A program made the position numbers and the translations under genes. Positions 10,004 to 18,617 of a stretch of 64,000 nucleotides of DNA are shown here, piece after piece. The notes beneath the pieces were generated by a model that searched no databases, was not told where the DNA came from, and saw nothing but the letters and a program-made list of their open reading frames with translations. Positions within the stretch are counted from its first letter, which is position 1, and the number at the start of each line of letters is the position of its first letter. Origin of the DNA: Pseudomonas entomophila (lineage in GTDB: Bacteria; Pseudomonadota; Gammaproteobacteria; Pseudomonadales; Pseudomonadaceae); assembly GCF_013523165.1 (NCBI RefSeq), contig NZ_JAAMQI010000008.1, positions 146,913-210,912 on the forward strand, in the 5' to 3' direction.

Positions 10004-10870
10004 TCAGTCTTCCGAAGCCTTCACCGACTTGGGCGACAGACGCAGGCTGCGCAGGCTGCGCTTGACGCTCTTGAGGTGGTTGACCAGGCTCGGCCCTCGC
10101 GCCATGGCCACGCCCATGGCCAGCACGTCGATCACCACCAGGTGGGCAATTCTCGAGGTCAGCGGGGTGTAGATCTCGGTGTCTTCGTGCACGTCGATAG
10201 CCAGGTTGACCGTCGACAGCTCGGCCAGAGGCGTCTGGCTCGGACACAGCGTGATCAGGCTGGCGCCCGTTTCACGCACCAGGTTGGCGGTGATCAGCAG
10301 ATCCTTGGAGCGGCCTGACTGGGAGATGCACACGGCGACGTCGCCTGGCTTGAGCGTGACGGCCGACATCGCCTGCATGTGCGGATCGGAATAGGCCGCG
10401 GCGCTGAGCAGCAAGCGGAAGAACTTGTGCTGTGCATCGGCAGCCACCGCACCGGACGCCCCGAAACCATAGAATTCCACCCGCTGCGCCTGGGCCATGG
10501 CCTGCACGGCCTGCTCGAGCGCCTGAGCGTCCAGGTGTTCGCGCACCTCCATGAGCGTGTGCAGGGTGGTGTCGAAGATCTTCAGGCTGTAGTCGGCGAC
10601 CGAGTCGTCCTCGTGGATGGCGAACTGGCCGAAGCTGGCACCTGCCGCCAGGCTCTGGGCCAGCTTGAGCTTGAGGTCCTGAAAACCCGAGCAACCGATC
10701 GCACGGCAGAATCGGACGATGGTCGGTTCGCTGATGCCCACATTGTGCGCCAGGTCGGCCATCGAGCTGTGCATGACCGCCGCTGGGTCCAGCAGAACGT
10801 GATCGGCGACCTTGAGCTCCGACTTGCGGAGCAGATGGCGGGATTGGGCGATGTGTTGCAACAAATTCAC
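10004..10870 (-). CDS. MurR/RpiR family transcriptional regulator, HexR-like
   Basis: About 288 residues: an N-terminal RpiR helix-turn-helix (residues 1-77, with LAHNVGISEPTIVRFCRAIG) and a C-terminal SIS sugar-phosphate isomerase domain (FYGFGASGAVAADAQHKF, then CISQSGRSKDLL), which in this family senses phosphorylated sugars. It resembles HexR but is not at the zwf-edd locus where HexR is normally found, so it is a paralogue, equivalent in position to PA5438 of P. aeruginosa next to the pyruvate carboxylase locus. The start is a GTG at 10870, chosen by family N-terminus (NLLQHIAQSRH); the ribosome binding site is weak. A perfect palindrome upstream may be its operator. Confidence 0.85.
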   Translation of the reverse strand: MNLLQHIAQSRHLLRKSELKVADHVLLDPAAVMHSSMADLAHNVGISEPTIVRFCRAIGCSGFQDLKLKLAQSLAAGASFGQFAIHEDDSVADYSLKIFDTTLHTLMEVREHLDAQALEQAVQAMAQAQRVEFYGFGASGAVAADAQHKFFRLLLSAAAYSDPHMQAMSAVTLKPGDVAVCISQSGRSKDLLITANLVRETGASLITLCPSQTPLAELSTVNLAIDVHEDTEIYTPLTSRIAHLVVIDVLAMGVAMARGPSLVNHLKSVKRSLRSLRLSPKSVKASED

Positions 10871-10915
10871 AGGAAAGGACTCGGTGATGATCGGCAGGCC
10901 GGGCTGTAGCTTTCT

Positions 10916-10930
10916 TGTAGTTATACTACA
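10916..10930. promoter_or_regulatory. perfect palindrome upstream of the RpiR gene, probable operator
   Basis: TGTAGT-TAT-ACTACA, a 6-3-6 perfect inverted repeat about 46 bases upstream of the RpiR start codon. It resembles the HexR/RpiR operator form TGTARTN-N-YTACA. Autoregulation is the simplest reading; the divergent hypothetical gene could also be controlled. Confidence 0.6.
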
Positions 10931-11160
10931 TACACACGGAACCGCCCAGTCCGAGCCTTGGGCCGTGAAGGGCCGAGACCGCTTTCCTGGCAATGCGCCC
11001 CACCGATGGGGATGGGCCTGACAGGCCTTCGACCTGCTGGATCTGTTCGCACAAGGCAGTCACTGGCGCAGCTGAACGCCTTCCTGCTGCCTGGCGCCGA
11101 GCGTTTTCACGAGGATGCACACGCAGCCGATTCGCTGCTCACCCTCGCAGGAGACATCTC

Positions 11161-11472
11161 ATGAATATCGAAACGCCTACCTTCGTCGCGTTCAACGATA
11201 CCCGTCCAGGCCACGAAAGCTTCAGCGTGTTCGGCCGGGTTACCGTGCCTCACGCAGGCATCGTGCCCGTACTGTCGAGGCCTGCCGTCCGTCATCGTGG
11301 CGGCTGGGAGGTCCTGCATCTGACGTTCGAACGGCTGGAAGGCATTCATCCACAGGTGGTCACCGAGCAACTCGTGCAGTTCGCAGAACCTGGCCTCAAC
11401 AGCTGGTCGAGGCTGGAAATCAGCTCGGAAAAGGGAACGCAGTGGATGCCGATCCTCAGCCGAGACATCTGA
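11161..11472 (+). CDS. hypothetical protein
   Basis: 103-residue protein starting MNIETPTFVAFNDTRPGHES. The ATG follows CAGGAGA with 7-base spacing, a good translation signal, and the frame is open upstream without a comparable start. The sequence is mostly beta-like with alternating hydrophobics (VTVPHAGIVPVLSRPAV, GGWEVLHLTFERLEG) and no signal peptide or membrane segment. I do not recognise the family. It lies between the RpiR gene and uvrD and is 93 bases from uvrD, so it may be transcribed separately. Confidence 0.6.
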   Translation: MNIETPTFVAFNDTRPGHESFSVFGRVTVPHAGIVPVLSRPAVRHRGGWEVLHLTFERLEGIHPQVVTEQLVQFAEPGLNSWSRLEISSEKGTQWMPILSRDI

Positions 11473-11565
11473 GTGCCTGCCTGAGCCGACCGACGGGTCT
11501 CGGGGCCTGCGATTATTTGCCTGCGGCGTTTGCTCTGGCCTGAGCTGCCCACCTAGAATGGCCGG

Positions 11566-13749
11566 ATGCATACCGATGACCTCTCTCTTCTGCTCAATTC
11601 CCTCAACGATGCCCAGCGCCAGGCTGTCGCCGCGCCGGTCGGACGTCAGCTGGTGCTGGCCGGCGCCGGCTCCGGCAAGACCCGGGTGCTGGTGCATCGC
11701 ATCGCCTGGCTGATCCAGGTCGAGCGTGCTTCGCCGCACTCGATCCTGTCGGTGACCTTCACCAACAAGGCGGCGGCCGAAATGCGCCACCGGATCGAGC
11801 AATTGCTGGGCATCAACCCGGCCGGCATGTGGGTCGGCACCTTCCATGGCCTGGCACACCGCCTGCTGCGCGCGCATTGGCAGGAAGCCGGGCTGGTCCA
11901 GAACTTCCAGATCCTCGATGGGGACGACCAGCAGCGTCTGGTCAAGCGGGTCATTCGCGAACTGGGGCTGGACGAGCAACGCTGGCCTGCCCGTCAGGCG
12001 CAGTGGTTCATCAATGGCCAGAAGGACGAGGGCCTGCGCCCCCAGCACATCCAGCCCGGGGGCGACCTGTTCCTGGGTACCATGCGCGGCATCTACGAAG
12101 CTTACGAGGCGGCCTGCGCACGGGCCGGGGTCATCGATTTTTCCGAGCTGCTGCTGCGCGCGCTGGACCTGTGGCGCGACAAGCCCAGCCTGCTGGAGCA
12201 CTACCAGCGGCGCTTCCGCCACGTGCTGGTGGACGAGTTCCAGGATACCAACGCCGTTCAGTACGCCTGGCTCCGCCTGCTGGCAGCCGGGGGCGAGAGC
12301 CTGATGGCGGTCGGCGACGACGACCAGTCGATCTACGGCTGGCGTGGCGCGAAGATCGAGAACATCCACCAGTACACCGCCGACTTCCCGGACGCCGAGC
12401 TGATCCGCCTGGAGCAGAACTACCGTTCCACGGCGGGTATCCTCAAGGCCGCCAACGCCTTGATCGCCAACAACAGCGGGCGGCTGGGCAAGGAGCTGTG
12501 GACCGATGTCGGCGACGGCGAGCCGCTGAGCCTGTACGCCGCCTACAACGAGCACGACGAAGCGCGTTACGTGGTCGAGACCATCGAAGGCATCCTCAAG
12601 CAGGGCACACCGCGGCATCAGGTGGCCATCCTCTACCGCTCCAATGCCCAGTCACGGGTGCTCGAGGAAGCGCTGCTGCGCGAGCGCATTCCCTACCGCA
12701 TCTACGGTGGCCAGCGCTTCTTCGAGCGGGCGGAAATCAAGAATGCCATGGCCTACCTGCGCCTGATCGAAAGCCGTGGCAACGACGCCGCCCTGGAGCG
12801 GGTGATCAACGTGCCGCCACGCGGTATCGGTGAAAAGACCGTCGAGGCCATTCGCGAGCATGCCCGTCATGCCCAGGTGTCCATGTGGCAGGCCATGTGC
12901 CAACTGCTCGAGCACAAGGCGCTCAAAGGGCGAGCGGCCAGTGCCCTGGGCGCGTTCATCGAGCTGATGGACCAGCTGACGATCAAGGTCAACGACATGC
13001 CGTTGCACACCATGACCCAGACCGTCATCGAGCAGTCCGGGCTGATTCCCTATCACCAGGAAGAAAAGGGCGAGAAGGGCCAGGCTCGGGTGGAGAACCT
13101 CGAGGAACTGGTCAGCGCGGCGCGCAACTTCGAGTCCAGCGAAGACGACGGCGAGCTGTCCATCCTGTCGGCGTTCCTGGGCCATGCATCGCTGGAAGCC
13201 GGCGATACGCAGGCCGACGAGCACGAGGACAGCATCCAGCTGATGACCCTGCACAGCGCCAAGGGTCTGGAATTCCCTCATGTGTTCCTGGTCGGTCTGG
13301 AAGAGGGCCTGTTCCCGCACAAGATGAGCCTGGAAGAGCCTGGCCGTCTCGAGGAAGAGCGGCGGTTGGCCTATGTGGGCATCACCCGTGCGATGCGCCA
13401 GCTGGTCATGACCTACGCCGAGACGCGTCGCCTGTATGGCAGCGAGACCTACAACAAGGTCTCGCGCTTCGTACGGGAGATCCCGGCAGGGCTGGTCCAG
13501 GAAGTGCGGCTGTCGAATTCCGTCAGTCGACCGTTCGGTGGCACCCAGACCCAGTCGGGCAGCCTGTTCGCCAATGCCAACATCCCGCAGACCGCGTTCA
13601 ACCTGGGTCAACGTGTCCAGCATGCAGTGTTCGGCGAAGGCACGATCCTCAACTTCGAGGGCTCCGGGCCGCAGGCACGGGTACAGGTCAATTTTGCCGA
13701 AGGCAGCAAGTGGCTCATGCTGGGCTACGCCAAGCTCGAAGCCATCTGA
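11566..13749 (+). CDS. uvrD: DNA helicase II
   Basis: 727-residue SF1A 3'-5' helicase for nucleotide excision repair and methyl-independent mismatch repair. Walker A GAGSGKT is near residue 33, motif II VDEFQDTN near residue 222, motif III GDDDQSIYGWRGA, motif IV LEQNYRST, and motif VI GITRAMRQLVMTYAETRR. The C-terminus ends with the small Tudor-like region of UvrD (FNLGQRVQHAVFGEGTILNFEG). The length matches Pseudomonas UvrD; Rep is shorter at the C-terminus and lacks this tail, so uvrD is preferred. The sequence around the start (AGAATGGCCGG before ATG at 11566) gives only a weak ribosome binding site. Confidence 0.92.
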   Translation: MHTDDLSLLLNSLNDAQRQAVAAPVGRQLVLAGAGSGKTRVLVHRIAWLIQVERASPHSILSVTFTNKAAAEMRHRIEQLLGINPAGMWVGTFHGLAHRLLRAHWQEAGLVQNFQILDGDDQQRLVKRVIRELGLDEQRWPARQAQWFINGQKDEGLRPQHIQPGGDLFLGTMRGIYEAYEAACARAGVIDFSELLLRALDLWRDKPSLLEHYQRRFRHVLVDEFQDTNAVQYAWLRLLAAGGESLMAVGDDDQSIYGWRGAKIENIHQYTADFPDAELIRLEQNYRSTAGILKAANALIANNSGRLGKELWTDVGDGEPLSLYAAYNEHDEARYVVETIEGILKQGTPRHQVAILYRSNAQSRVLEEALLRERIPYRIYGGQRFFERAEIKNAMAYLRLIESRGNDAALERVINVPPRGIGEKTVEAIREHARHAQVSMWQAMCQLLEHKALKGRAASALGAFIELMDQLTIKVNDMPLHTMTQTVIEQSGLIPYHQEEKGEKGQARVENLEELVSAARNFESSEDDGELSILSAFLGHASLEAGDTQADEHEDSIQLMTLHSAKGLEFPHVFLVGLEEGLFPHKMSLEEPGRLEEERRLAYVGITRAMRQLVMTYAETRRLYGSETYNKVSRFVREIPAGLVQEVRLSNSVSRPFGGTQTQSGSLFANANIPQTAFNLGQRVQHAVFGEGTILNFEGSGPQARVQVNFAEGSKWLMLGYAKLEAI

Positions 13750-13790
13750 ATTTTCCTACCGCCTTTACGATCTTTTCATGGTCGTACTTC

Positions 13791-13821
13791 GGAAGAGGCC
13801 GCTAGCGCAGCGGCTTCTTCC
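13791..13821 (+). terminator. hairpin after uvrD
   Basis: GGAAGAGGCCGCT and AGCGGCTTCTTCC form an imperfect stem of about 12 pairs, 40 bases after the uvrD stop. The T tract is poor (TTCTTCCGTT), so efficient intrinsic termination is not certain. Confidence 0.5.
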
Positions 13822-13923
13822 GTTCAATCAAGCAAAAGCTCGAAACATTATGGGGCTGGTCAGGCGCGCGCCAACCTGTGCACCATGACGCGCGTGCAAT
13901 CCATCAAACGGGAAATCCCACTT

Positions 13924-14778
13924 ATGCAACGTTTTCTTAGCATCTTCCTGGCGTTGTGCGTCGGTTTGACGCTGAGCCTGGATGCCAACGCCAAGCGATT
14001 CGGCGGCGGCAAGAGCTCTGGCGCCGCGCCCATCCACCAGACACGCCAAGCCACACCCACCACGCCGGCCGCAGCACCGACCGCACCAGGCCGTGCGCCT
14101 GCTGCGGCCAGCGGCGCCTCGCGTTGGCTGGGCCCTCTCGCGGGCCTTGCTGCTGGCGGCCTGCTGGCCTCGATGTTCATGGGCGACGGTTTCCAGGGCA
14201 TGCAGATCCTGGACTTCCTGATCATCGCGCTGGTGGCCTTCCTGATCTTCCGCTTCATCGCCGCCCGTCGTCGTCAGCAGCAGCCCCATGTGGCCGGTGC
14301 TGCCGGCCAGGCGCCATTCCAGCGTGAAGCTCACGGTCAACAGGCCCCGCAAGCCTCGGTCTTCGGCGGTTCGGCGGCCTCGGCTGCAGCACCGGTCATC
14401 AAGGCGCCGGCCTGGTTCAACGAGCAGAACTTCCTGTCCGCCGCCCGTACGCACTTCCAGTCGCTGCAACAGCACTGGGACGCCAACGAGATGGACAAGA
14501 TCTCCGAGTTCGTCACGCCACAGATGCTGACCTTCCTCAAGCGTGAGCGCGCTGACCTGGGTGACGGCTTCCAGTCCACCTACATCGACAACCTCGAGGT
14601 ACAACTCGACGGTATCGACGAGCGGGCCGACAAGACCGATGCCACTCTGACCTTCCGTGGCGTGTCCAAGACGTCGCGCTTCGACCAGGGTGAAGCCTTC
14701 AGCGAAAGCTGGCACATGGAACGCGCCCACGGCGACAACCAGCCTTGGCTGCTGGCGGGTATCCGTCAGAACGCCTGA
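13924..14778 (+). CDS. Tim44-like domain protein, membrane-associated
   Basis: 284 residues. The N-terminal MQRFLSIFLALCVGLTLSLDANA is a signal peptide, followed by a glycine-, proline- and alanine-rich linker, two hydrophobic segments (LGPLAGLAAGGLLASMFMG and ILDFLIIALVAFLIFRFI) and a C-terminal Tim44-like domain (WFNEQNFLSAARTHFQSLQQ onward, about residues 170-284). Tim44 domains in bacteria are found in inner-membrane proteins of unclear function. I chose the ATG at 13924 because it starts the signal peptide directly; the in-frame ATG at 13885 would place 13 charged residues before it. A strong terminator follows. Confidence 0.82.
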   Translation: MQRFLSIFLALCVGLTLSLDANAKRFGGGKSSGAAPIHQTRQATPTTPAAAPTAPGRAPAAASGASRWLGPLAGLAAGGLLASMFMGDGFQGMQILDFLIIALVAFLIFRFIAARRRQQQPHVAGAAGQAPFQREAHGQQAPQASVFGGSAASAAAPVIKAPAWFNEQNFLSAARTHFQSLQQHWDANEMDKISEFVTPQMLTFLKRERADLGDGFQSTYIDNLEVQLDGIDERADKTDATLTFRGVSKTSRFDQGEAFSESWHMERAHGDNQPWLLAGIRQNA

Positions 14779-14795
14779 TCGCGATCGGGTCGTCG

Positions 14796-14830
14796 AAAAC
14801 CCCGGGGCCTTCCCCGGGGTTTTTGTTTTT
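14796..14830 (+). terminator. Rho-independent terminator after the Tim44-domain gene
   Basis: AACCCCGGGG, loop CCTT, CCCCGGGGTT, then TTTGTTTTT. A textbook terminator 18 bases past the stop codon. Confidence 0.9.
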
Positions 14831-14892
14831 GGCACAGTGGCCGACTAGGGTATAACGCGCAGCGTTGTCATCAAGTTCAGAGGATATGAACC

Positions 14893-15300
14893 GTGGAAGA
14901 AGTGATCGAGCAACTCCGTGAAGCCAACGAGCCGGTACCGGTGCCGCTGGAGCTTCCGGACGAGGACCTGCTGGTTGAGATCGAAGAGCAGCTGTTCATC
15001 AACATTCCGTTTGTGTTCAAGGAATTCTTGCTGAACGTCAGCGACGTCGTCTATGGCAGCCTGGAGCCGGTCACCGTGACCGATCCGCAGTCCCACACCT
15101 ACCTGCCAGACGTGGCGTCCACTGCCTGGGATGCCGGTGTACCGCGCGACCTGATCCCGCTGTGCGAGGATGGGGGCGATTACTACTGCGTCGAAGAAGA
15201 CGGCACCGTGGTGCTGTGGTCGGGCGAAGAAGAGATCGTCACCGAGGAGAGCTGGGAATCGGTCTGGCACTGGGCCCGGGATGTCTGGCTGGAAAGCTGA
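14893..15300 (+). CDS. SMI1/KNR4 (SUKH) family protein
   Basis: 135 residues, very acidic (many Glu and Asp), with the SMI1/KNR4 pattern: LLVEIEEQLFINIPFVFKEFLLNVSD near the N-terminus and LIPLCEDGGDYYCVEEDGTVVLW in the middle. The start is a GTG at 14893 preceded by AGAGGATA. SUKH proteins are commonly immunity proteins against nuclease or deaminase toxins, but this single-gene locus between core genes without a toxin gene is widespread in Pseudomonas as far as I recall, so a housekeeping role is equally possible. It ends before a terminator shared with a convergent antiporter gene. Confidence 0.85.
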   Translation: MEEVIEQLREANEPVPVPLELPDEDLLVEIEEQLFINIPFVFKEFLLNVSDVVYGSLEPVTVTDPQSHTYLPDVASTAWDAGVPRDLIPLCEDGGDYYCVEEDGTVVLWSGEEEIVTEESWESVWHWARDVWLES

Positions 15301-15343
15301 GCACGTCTCACTGTCTTCTGACTGGTGTGATCGGTCAGCGCCT

Positions 15344-15378
15344 GGGGTCGCTCGTCATGGACGGGCGACCCCTTTTTC
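15344..15378. terminator. terminator between the SMI1 and antiporter genes
   Basis: GGGGTCGC-TC and GGGCGACCCC enclose a short loop and are followed by TTTTTCTT on the plus strand. It lies between two convergent genes and closes the SMI1 transcript. From the minus strand the T-run is lacking (AGAAAAAGGG precedes the stem), so it may act mainly in one direction. Confidence 0.8.
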
Positions 15379-15385
15379 TTCAGGG

Positions 15386-17140
15386 TCAATGGTCGCGGTT
15401 GTTCTCGAGCGTTTCCAGCAGGGCCACCTGCATCCGCGTGTGCACACGGATGAACCAGCGCCACAGCAATGCCACCACGCCTGCCGCCACTACGGCGATG
15501 ATCAACAGCAATTCGCTGGTGGGCAGAATGCTGGCCGACAGGGCTGACAGCAGCACGAAGATCACCAGCAACGACAGCAACGGGATGACTTCGGCGATCA
15601 CGCGGCGCATCCGGTGCGTGTGACGCCCGGCCATCTCGGGCTTCACGCTCATCTCCGCCAGCAGCATCGACAGGGCCTTGAGCTTGCGGTAGGCCGCGAT
15701 CAGGAACGGCAGGGACACCAGCAACGCTGCCCCCCAGATCAAGGCTTTCTGCTGAGCGACATCGCTGATCCACTGACTCAGGTAGACGCCCAGCCGCTCG
15801 GCGAAATAGGCGCTGCTGAAGAAGATGGCGATGACCAGCGCCAGGTTGACGCCGACCTGCAACAGGATGCGCCGGATCATGGCCGCCAGCATGGCGCTTT
15901 CGCCCTGGGGCTGGATGCTGCGCAACCATTCGCCGTACAGGGAGAGCACGCGGGACAGGCGGCCAGGCATGACTCGCCCGAGTTTGATCGACAAAGGGTC
16001 CGCCGCGCGAATCAGGTACGGCGTCAGCAAGGTGGTGATCGCCGAGACGGCAACGGCCACCGGGTAGAGGAAATCGCTGGTGACCTGCAGGGTCATCCCC
16101 AGGGCGGCGATGATGAACGAGAATTCCCCGATCTGCGACAGCCCCATGCCCACACGCAGGGAAGTCCGGCCATCGTTGCCGGCGATGAACGCACCCAGGC
16201 CACAGGACAGCATCTTGCCCAGCACCACGGCCAGTGTGATCACCACGATCGGCCAAGCGTACTCGACCAGCACCTGGGGATCGATCATCAGGCCGATCGC
16301 CACGAAGAAGATCGCGCTGAACAGGTCACGTACCGGTTCGATCAAGGTCTCGATCTTCAGCAACTGGCGTGACTCGGCCATGATCGCGCCGATCAGGAAG
16401 GCGCCCAGCACCATGCTGTATTCGAGCTTGACCACCAGCAGGCAGAACCCGAAACACAGCCCCAGCACCGTGATCAGCAGCATTTCGTTGCTTTCGAACT
16501 TGGCCACGTAGGCCAGCAGCCTGGGCACGACCAGGATCCCGACCACCAGCGCCACGATCATGAACAGCGACAGCTTGCCCACCGTGGAGAAGACCTCGCC
16601 GGAGCTGACGCTGCCACTGACGGCAATACCGGACAACAAGGCGATGATGCCGATGCCGAGAATGTCTTCGACGATCAGCACGCCGAAGATCAGCTGGGCG
16701 AAACGCTCGTTCTTCATCTTCAGGTCGTTCAGGGCCTTGACGATGATGGTGGTCGAGGAGATCGCCAGGATCGCACCGAGGAACAGCGAATCCATGGTGC
16801 TCCAGCCGAACCAGCGGCCGATCTCGAACCCGATCCAGATCATCAGGACGATCTCGAGAAACGCCGCGATGAAGGCCGTGGCGCCGACCTTGAACAGCTT
16901 CCTGAGGCTGAATTCCAGGCCCAGGCAGAACATCAGGAAGATCACCCCCAGTTCAGCGAGGATCTTGATGGTGTCTTCATCGTGGATGAGCCCGAAGGGC
17001 GGGGTGTGCGGCCCGATGATGAAGCCTGCGACGATGTAGCCGAGCACCACCGGTTGCTTGAGGCGGTGGAAGATGATGGTGACCATGCCTGCCACCAGCA
17101 TGATCACGGCCAGGTCCTGGATGAAGCCGACGGCGTGCAT
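15386..17140 (-). CDS. CPA2-type monovalent cation:proton antiporter
   Basis: 584 residues with a dozen or so hydrophobic segments in the first 400 residues, the Na+/H+ exchanger fold of the CPA2 family (KefB/YbaL group). GFIIGPHTPPFGLI near residue 38, LAELGVIFLMFCLGLEFSLRKL near 60 and ISSTTIIVKALNDL are family motifs. Two further membrane segments follow after residue 420 instead of the TrkA-N domain of classical KefB/KefC, so this is the shorter subtype. Likely role: K+ or Na+ exchange and pH homeostasis. The ATG at 17140 follows AAGGAGTAGCAACCGCC. Confidence 0.85.
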   Translation of the reverse strand: MHAVGFIQDLAVIMLVAGMVTIIFHRLKQPVVLGYIVAGFIIGPHTPPFGLIHDEDTIKILAELGVIFLMFCLGLEFSLRKLFKVGATAFIAAFLEIVLMIWIGFEIGRWFGWSTMDSLFLGAILAISSTTIIVKALNDLKMKNERFAQLIFGVLIVEDILGIGIIALLSGIAVSGSVSSGEVFSTVGKLSLFMIVALVVGILVVPRLLAYVAKFESNEMLLITVLGLCFGFCLLVVKLEYSMVLGAFLIGAIMAESRQLLKIETLIEPVRDLFSAIFFVAIGLMIDPQVLVEYAWPIVVITLAVVLGKMLSCGLGAFIAGNDGRTSLRVGMGLSQIGEFSFIIAALGMTLQVTSDFLYPVAVAVSAITTLLTPYLIRAADPLSIKLGRVMPGRLSRVLSLYGEWLRSIQPQGESAMLAAMIRRILLQVGVNLALVIAIFFSSAYFAERLGVYLSQWISDVAQQKALIWGAALLVSLPFLIAAYRKLKALSMLLAEMSVKPEMAGRHTHRMRRVIAEVIPLLSLLVIFVLLSALSASILPTSELLLIIAVVAAGVVALLWRWFIRVHTRMQVALLETLENNRDH

Positions 17141-17440
17141 GGCGGTTGCTACTCCTTGTCATCGTTGCACGGGCCCGGCCGCCCACTCCCGAACGGGGTG
17201 CGACGAGCCGCAAGTACAGACTGTTCTAGGTGAAAGAATGCTCACCTTGCATGAGCACGCTCAGGGTAACATCGCCACTTGCCGCACGCGGCGGGTGCAA
17301 TATGCAGAAACAGATGGACACATTCATTTGGCATCCTGGGGGCCAGCGTGTTTGCCCCGGCCCCTGCCCTCGCGTATGCACCCTGGCTTCAGGGGCGCTC
17401 CGTCGCCCCGCTTTATCGCAACCGAACCGTGAGCCTGATT
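17141..17440. other. divergent intergenic region
   Basis: 300 bases between the antiporter and thioesterase genes, both transcribed away from it. A small inverted repeat, GGTGA-N8-TCACC, is at 17229-17246. Otherwise I see no recognisable promoter elements, RNA gene or reading frame with a ribosome binding site. Confidence 0.5.
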
Positions 17441-17932
17441 ATGGAACCTGGAAACGCCCAACTCTCGATGACCGTGCTCATGACGCCGGACATGGCCAAC
17501 TTCTCCGGCAATGTCCATGGCGGCACGCTGCTCAAGTACCTGGACGAAGTGGCCTATGCGTGTGCCAGCCGCTATGCCGGTACCTATGTGGTGACCTTGT
17601 CGGTCGACCAGGTGATCTTCCGCGAGCCTGTGCACGTCGGTGAACTGGTGACCTTCCTGGCGTCGGTGAACTACACCGGCACTACGTCGATGGAAGTGGG
17701 CATCAAGGTTGTGACCGAGAACATTCGGCAACGCTCCGTACGGCACTCCAACAGTTGCTTCTTCACCATGGTCGCGGTGGACGACAATCGACGCCCTGTC
17801 GCTGTGCCGCCCCGCCAGCCCCAGAGCAGCGAAGAAAAACGCCGTTTCGTGCAAGGCCAGCAGCGTCGGCAAATTCGCCAGGAGCTGCAGGAGCGTTATC
17901 AGAACCTGCGAACCGACGACGCCGACGCATGA
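17441..17932 (+). CDS. acyl-CoA thioesterase, hotdog fold
   Basis: 163-residue protein of the BACH/YciA-type acyl-CoA hydrolases: MANFSGNVHGGTLLKYLDEVAY holds the conserved Asn/His-Gly-Gly helix region and LDE catalytic acid, followed by VVTLSVDQVIFREPVHVGELV. It hydrolyses acyl-CoA thioesters in the cytoplasm. The C-terminal 35 residues are charged (QQRRQIRQELQERY) and may form a helix. The ATG at 17441 is chosen; a GTG 12 bases upstream is an alternative and would add four residues. Transcribed away from the antiporter gene. Confidence 0.86.
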   Translation: MEPGNAQLSMTVLMTPDMANFSGNVHGGTLLKYLDEVAYACASRYAGTYVVTLSVDQVIFREPVHVGELVTFLASVNYTGTTSMEVGIKVVTENIRQRSVRHSNSCFFTMVAVDDNRRPVAVPPRQPQSSEEKRRFVQGQQRRQIRQELQERYQNLRTDDADA

Positions 17933-18054
17933 GATCGACGCCTCATCGAACTTGGGGATAAGTCCGTGCCGCCCGTGGCGACGCTCCGCCCAGCGCCTGT
18001 ACGACAAGCTCCCGGTCCGGTTAAGCTGATCACACTTTCTTGGAGCCTGTGCAG

Positions 18055-18447
18055 ATGTTGACCCTGGAGAACCTCTTCGGCCTGATGGTGCTGCTGACCC
18101 TGGGGTCCTGGCTGTGGCACAACCACGGCCTGCGTGAACGCGCCCTGGAGCGGGTCAAGCAGCACTGCGCCAAGCTCGACCTGGAGTTGCTGGACGACAC
18201 CGTGGCACTGCGGCGGATCGGGTTCATCCCAGATGCGCGCGGCAAGCGGCGCCTGGGACGGGTCTACGACTTCGAGTTCACCGTCACGGGCGAACACCGT
18301 CACCCAGGCACCGCCACGCAGTTCGGTGCCCATGCCATCCACATCGAACTGGCTCCCTACCCCTTCAAGGCCGAGCCTTCAGCCCCTGTGGATAACGTCA
18401 TCGAGATGCAACAGTGGCGGCGTACCCACGATCGCTGGAACCCCTGA
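18055..18447 (+). CDS. DUF3301 family protein
   Basis: 130 residues with one N-terminal membrane helix (LFGLMVLLTLGSWLWHNHGL) and a soluble C-terminal half (LDDTVALRRIGFIPDARGKRR, RVYDFEFTVTGEHRH) typical of DUF3301. The ATG at 18055 has GGAG 9 bases upstream. The function of the family is unknown. Its last 60 bases contain a perfect DnaA box, and the stop codon abuts the stop of the convergent COG0523 GTPase gene. Confidence 0.78.
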   Translation: MLTLENLFGLMVLLTLGSWLWHNHGLRERALERVKQHCAKLDLELLDDTVALRRIGFIPDARGKRRLGRVYDFEFTVTGEHRHPGTATQFGAHAIHIELAPYPFKAEPSAPVDNVIEMQQWRRTHDRWNP

Positions 18448-18617
18448 TCAGTTATCCACAAGGCAACGTGAAAAGGCTTTTCCCAGCTGTTCGGCTTCCT
18501 GAACCTGTGGAAAAATCAGCTCGATCCGTGAGTCCCGTCTCCATTCGCTCGCCTGCCATGGGGCACGCTCGTTTCCGACACCATTGAAGGATACCCATCC
18601 TTCCTGGCTGTGGATAA
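18387..18617. repeat. cluster of three perfect DnaA boxes
   Basis: TGTGGATAA at 18387-18395, TTATCCACA at 18452-18460 and TGTGGATAA at 18609-18617 are all exact DnaA boxes, within 231 bases at the junction of two convergent genes. They lie about 28 kb from oriC. A near match TGTGGAAAA lies between them. Confidence 0.6.

Noticed and set aside
10004..10870. Calling the RpiR gene hexR
   Set aside because: Although HexR-like, it is not next to zwf or edd, so it is treated as a paralogue rather than HexR itself.
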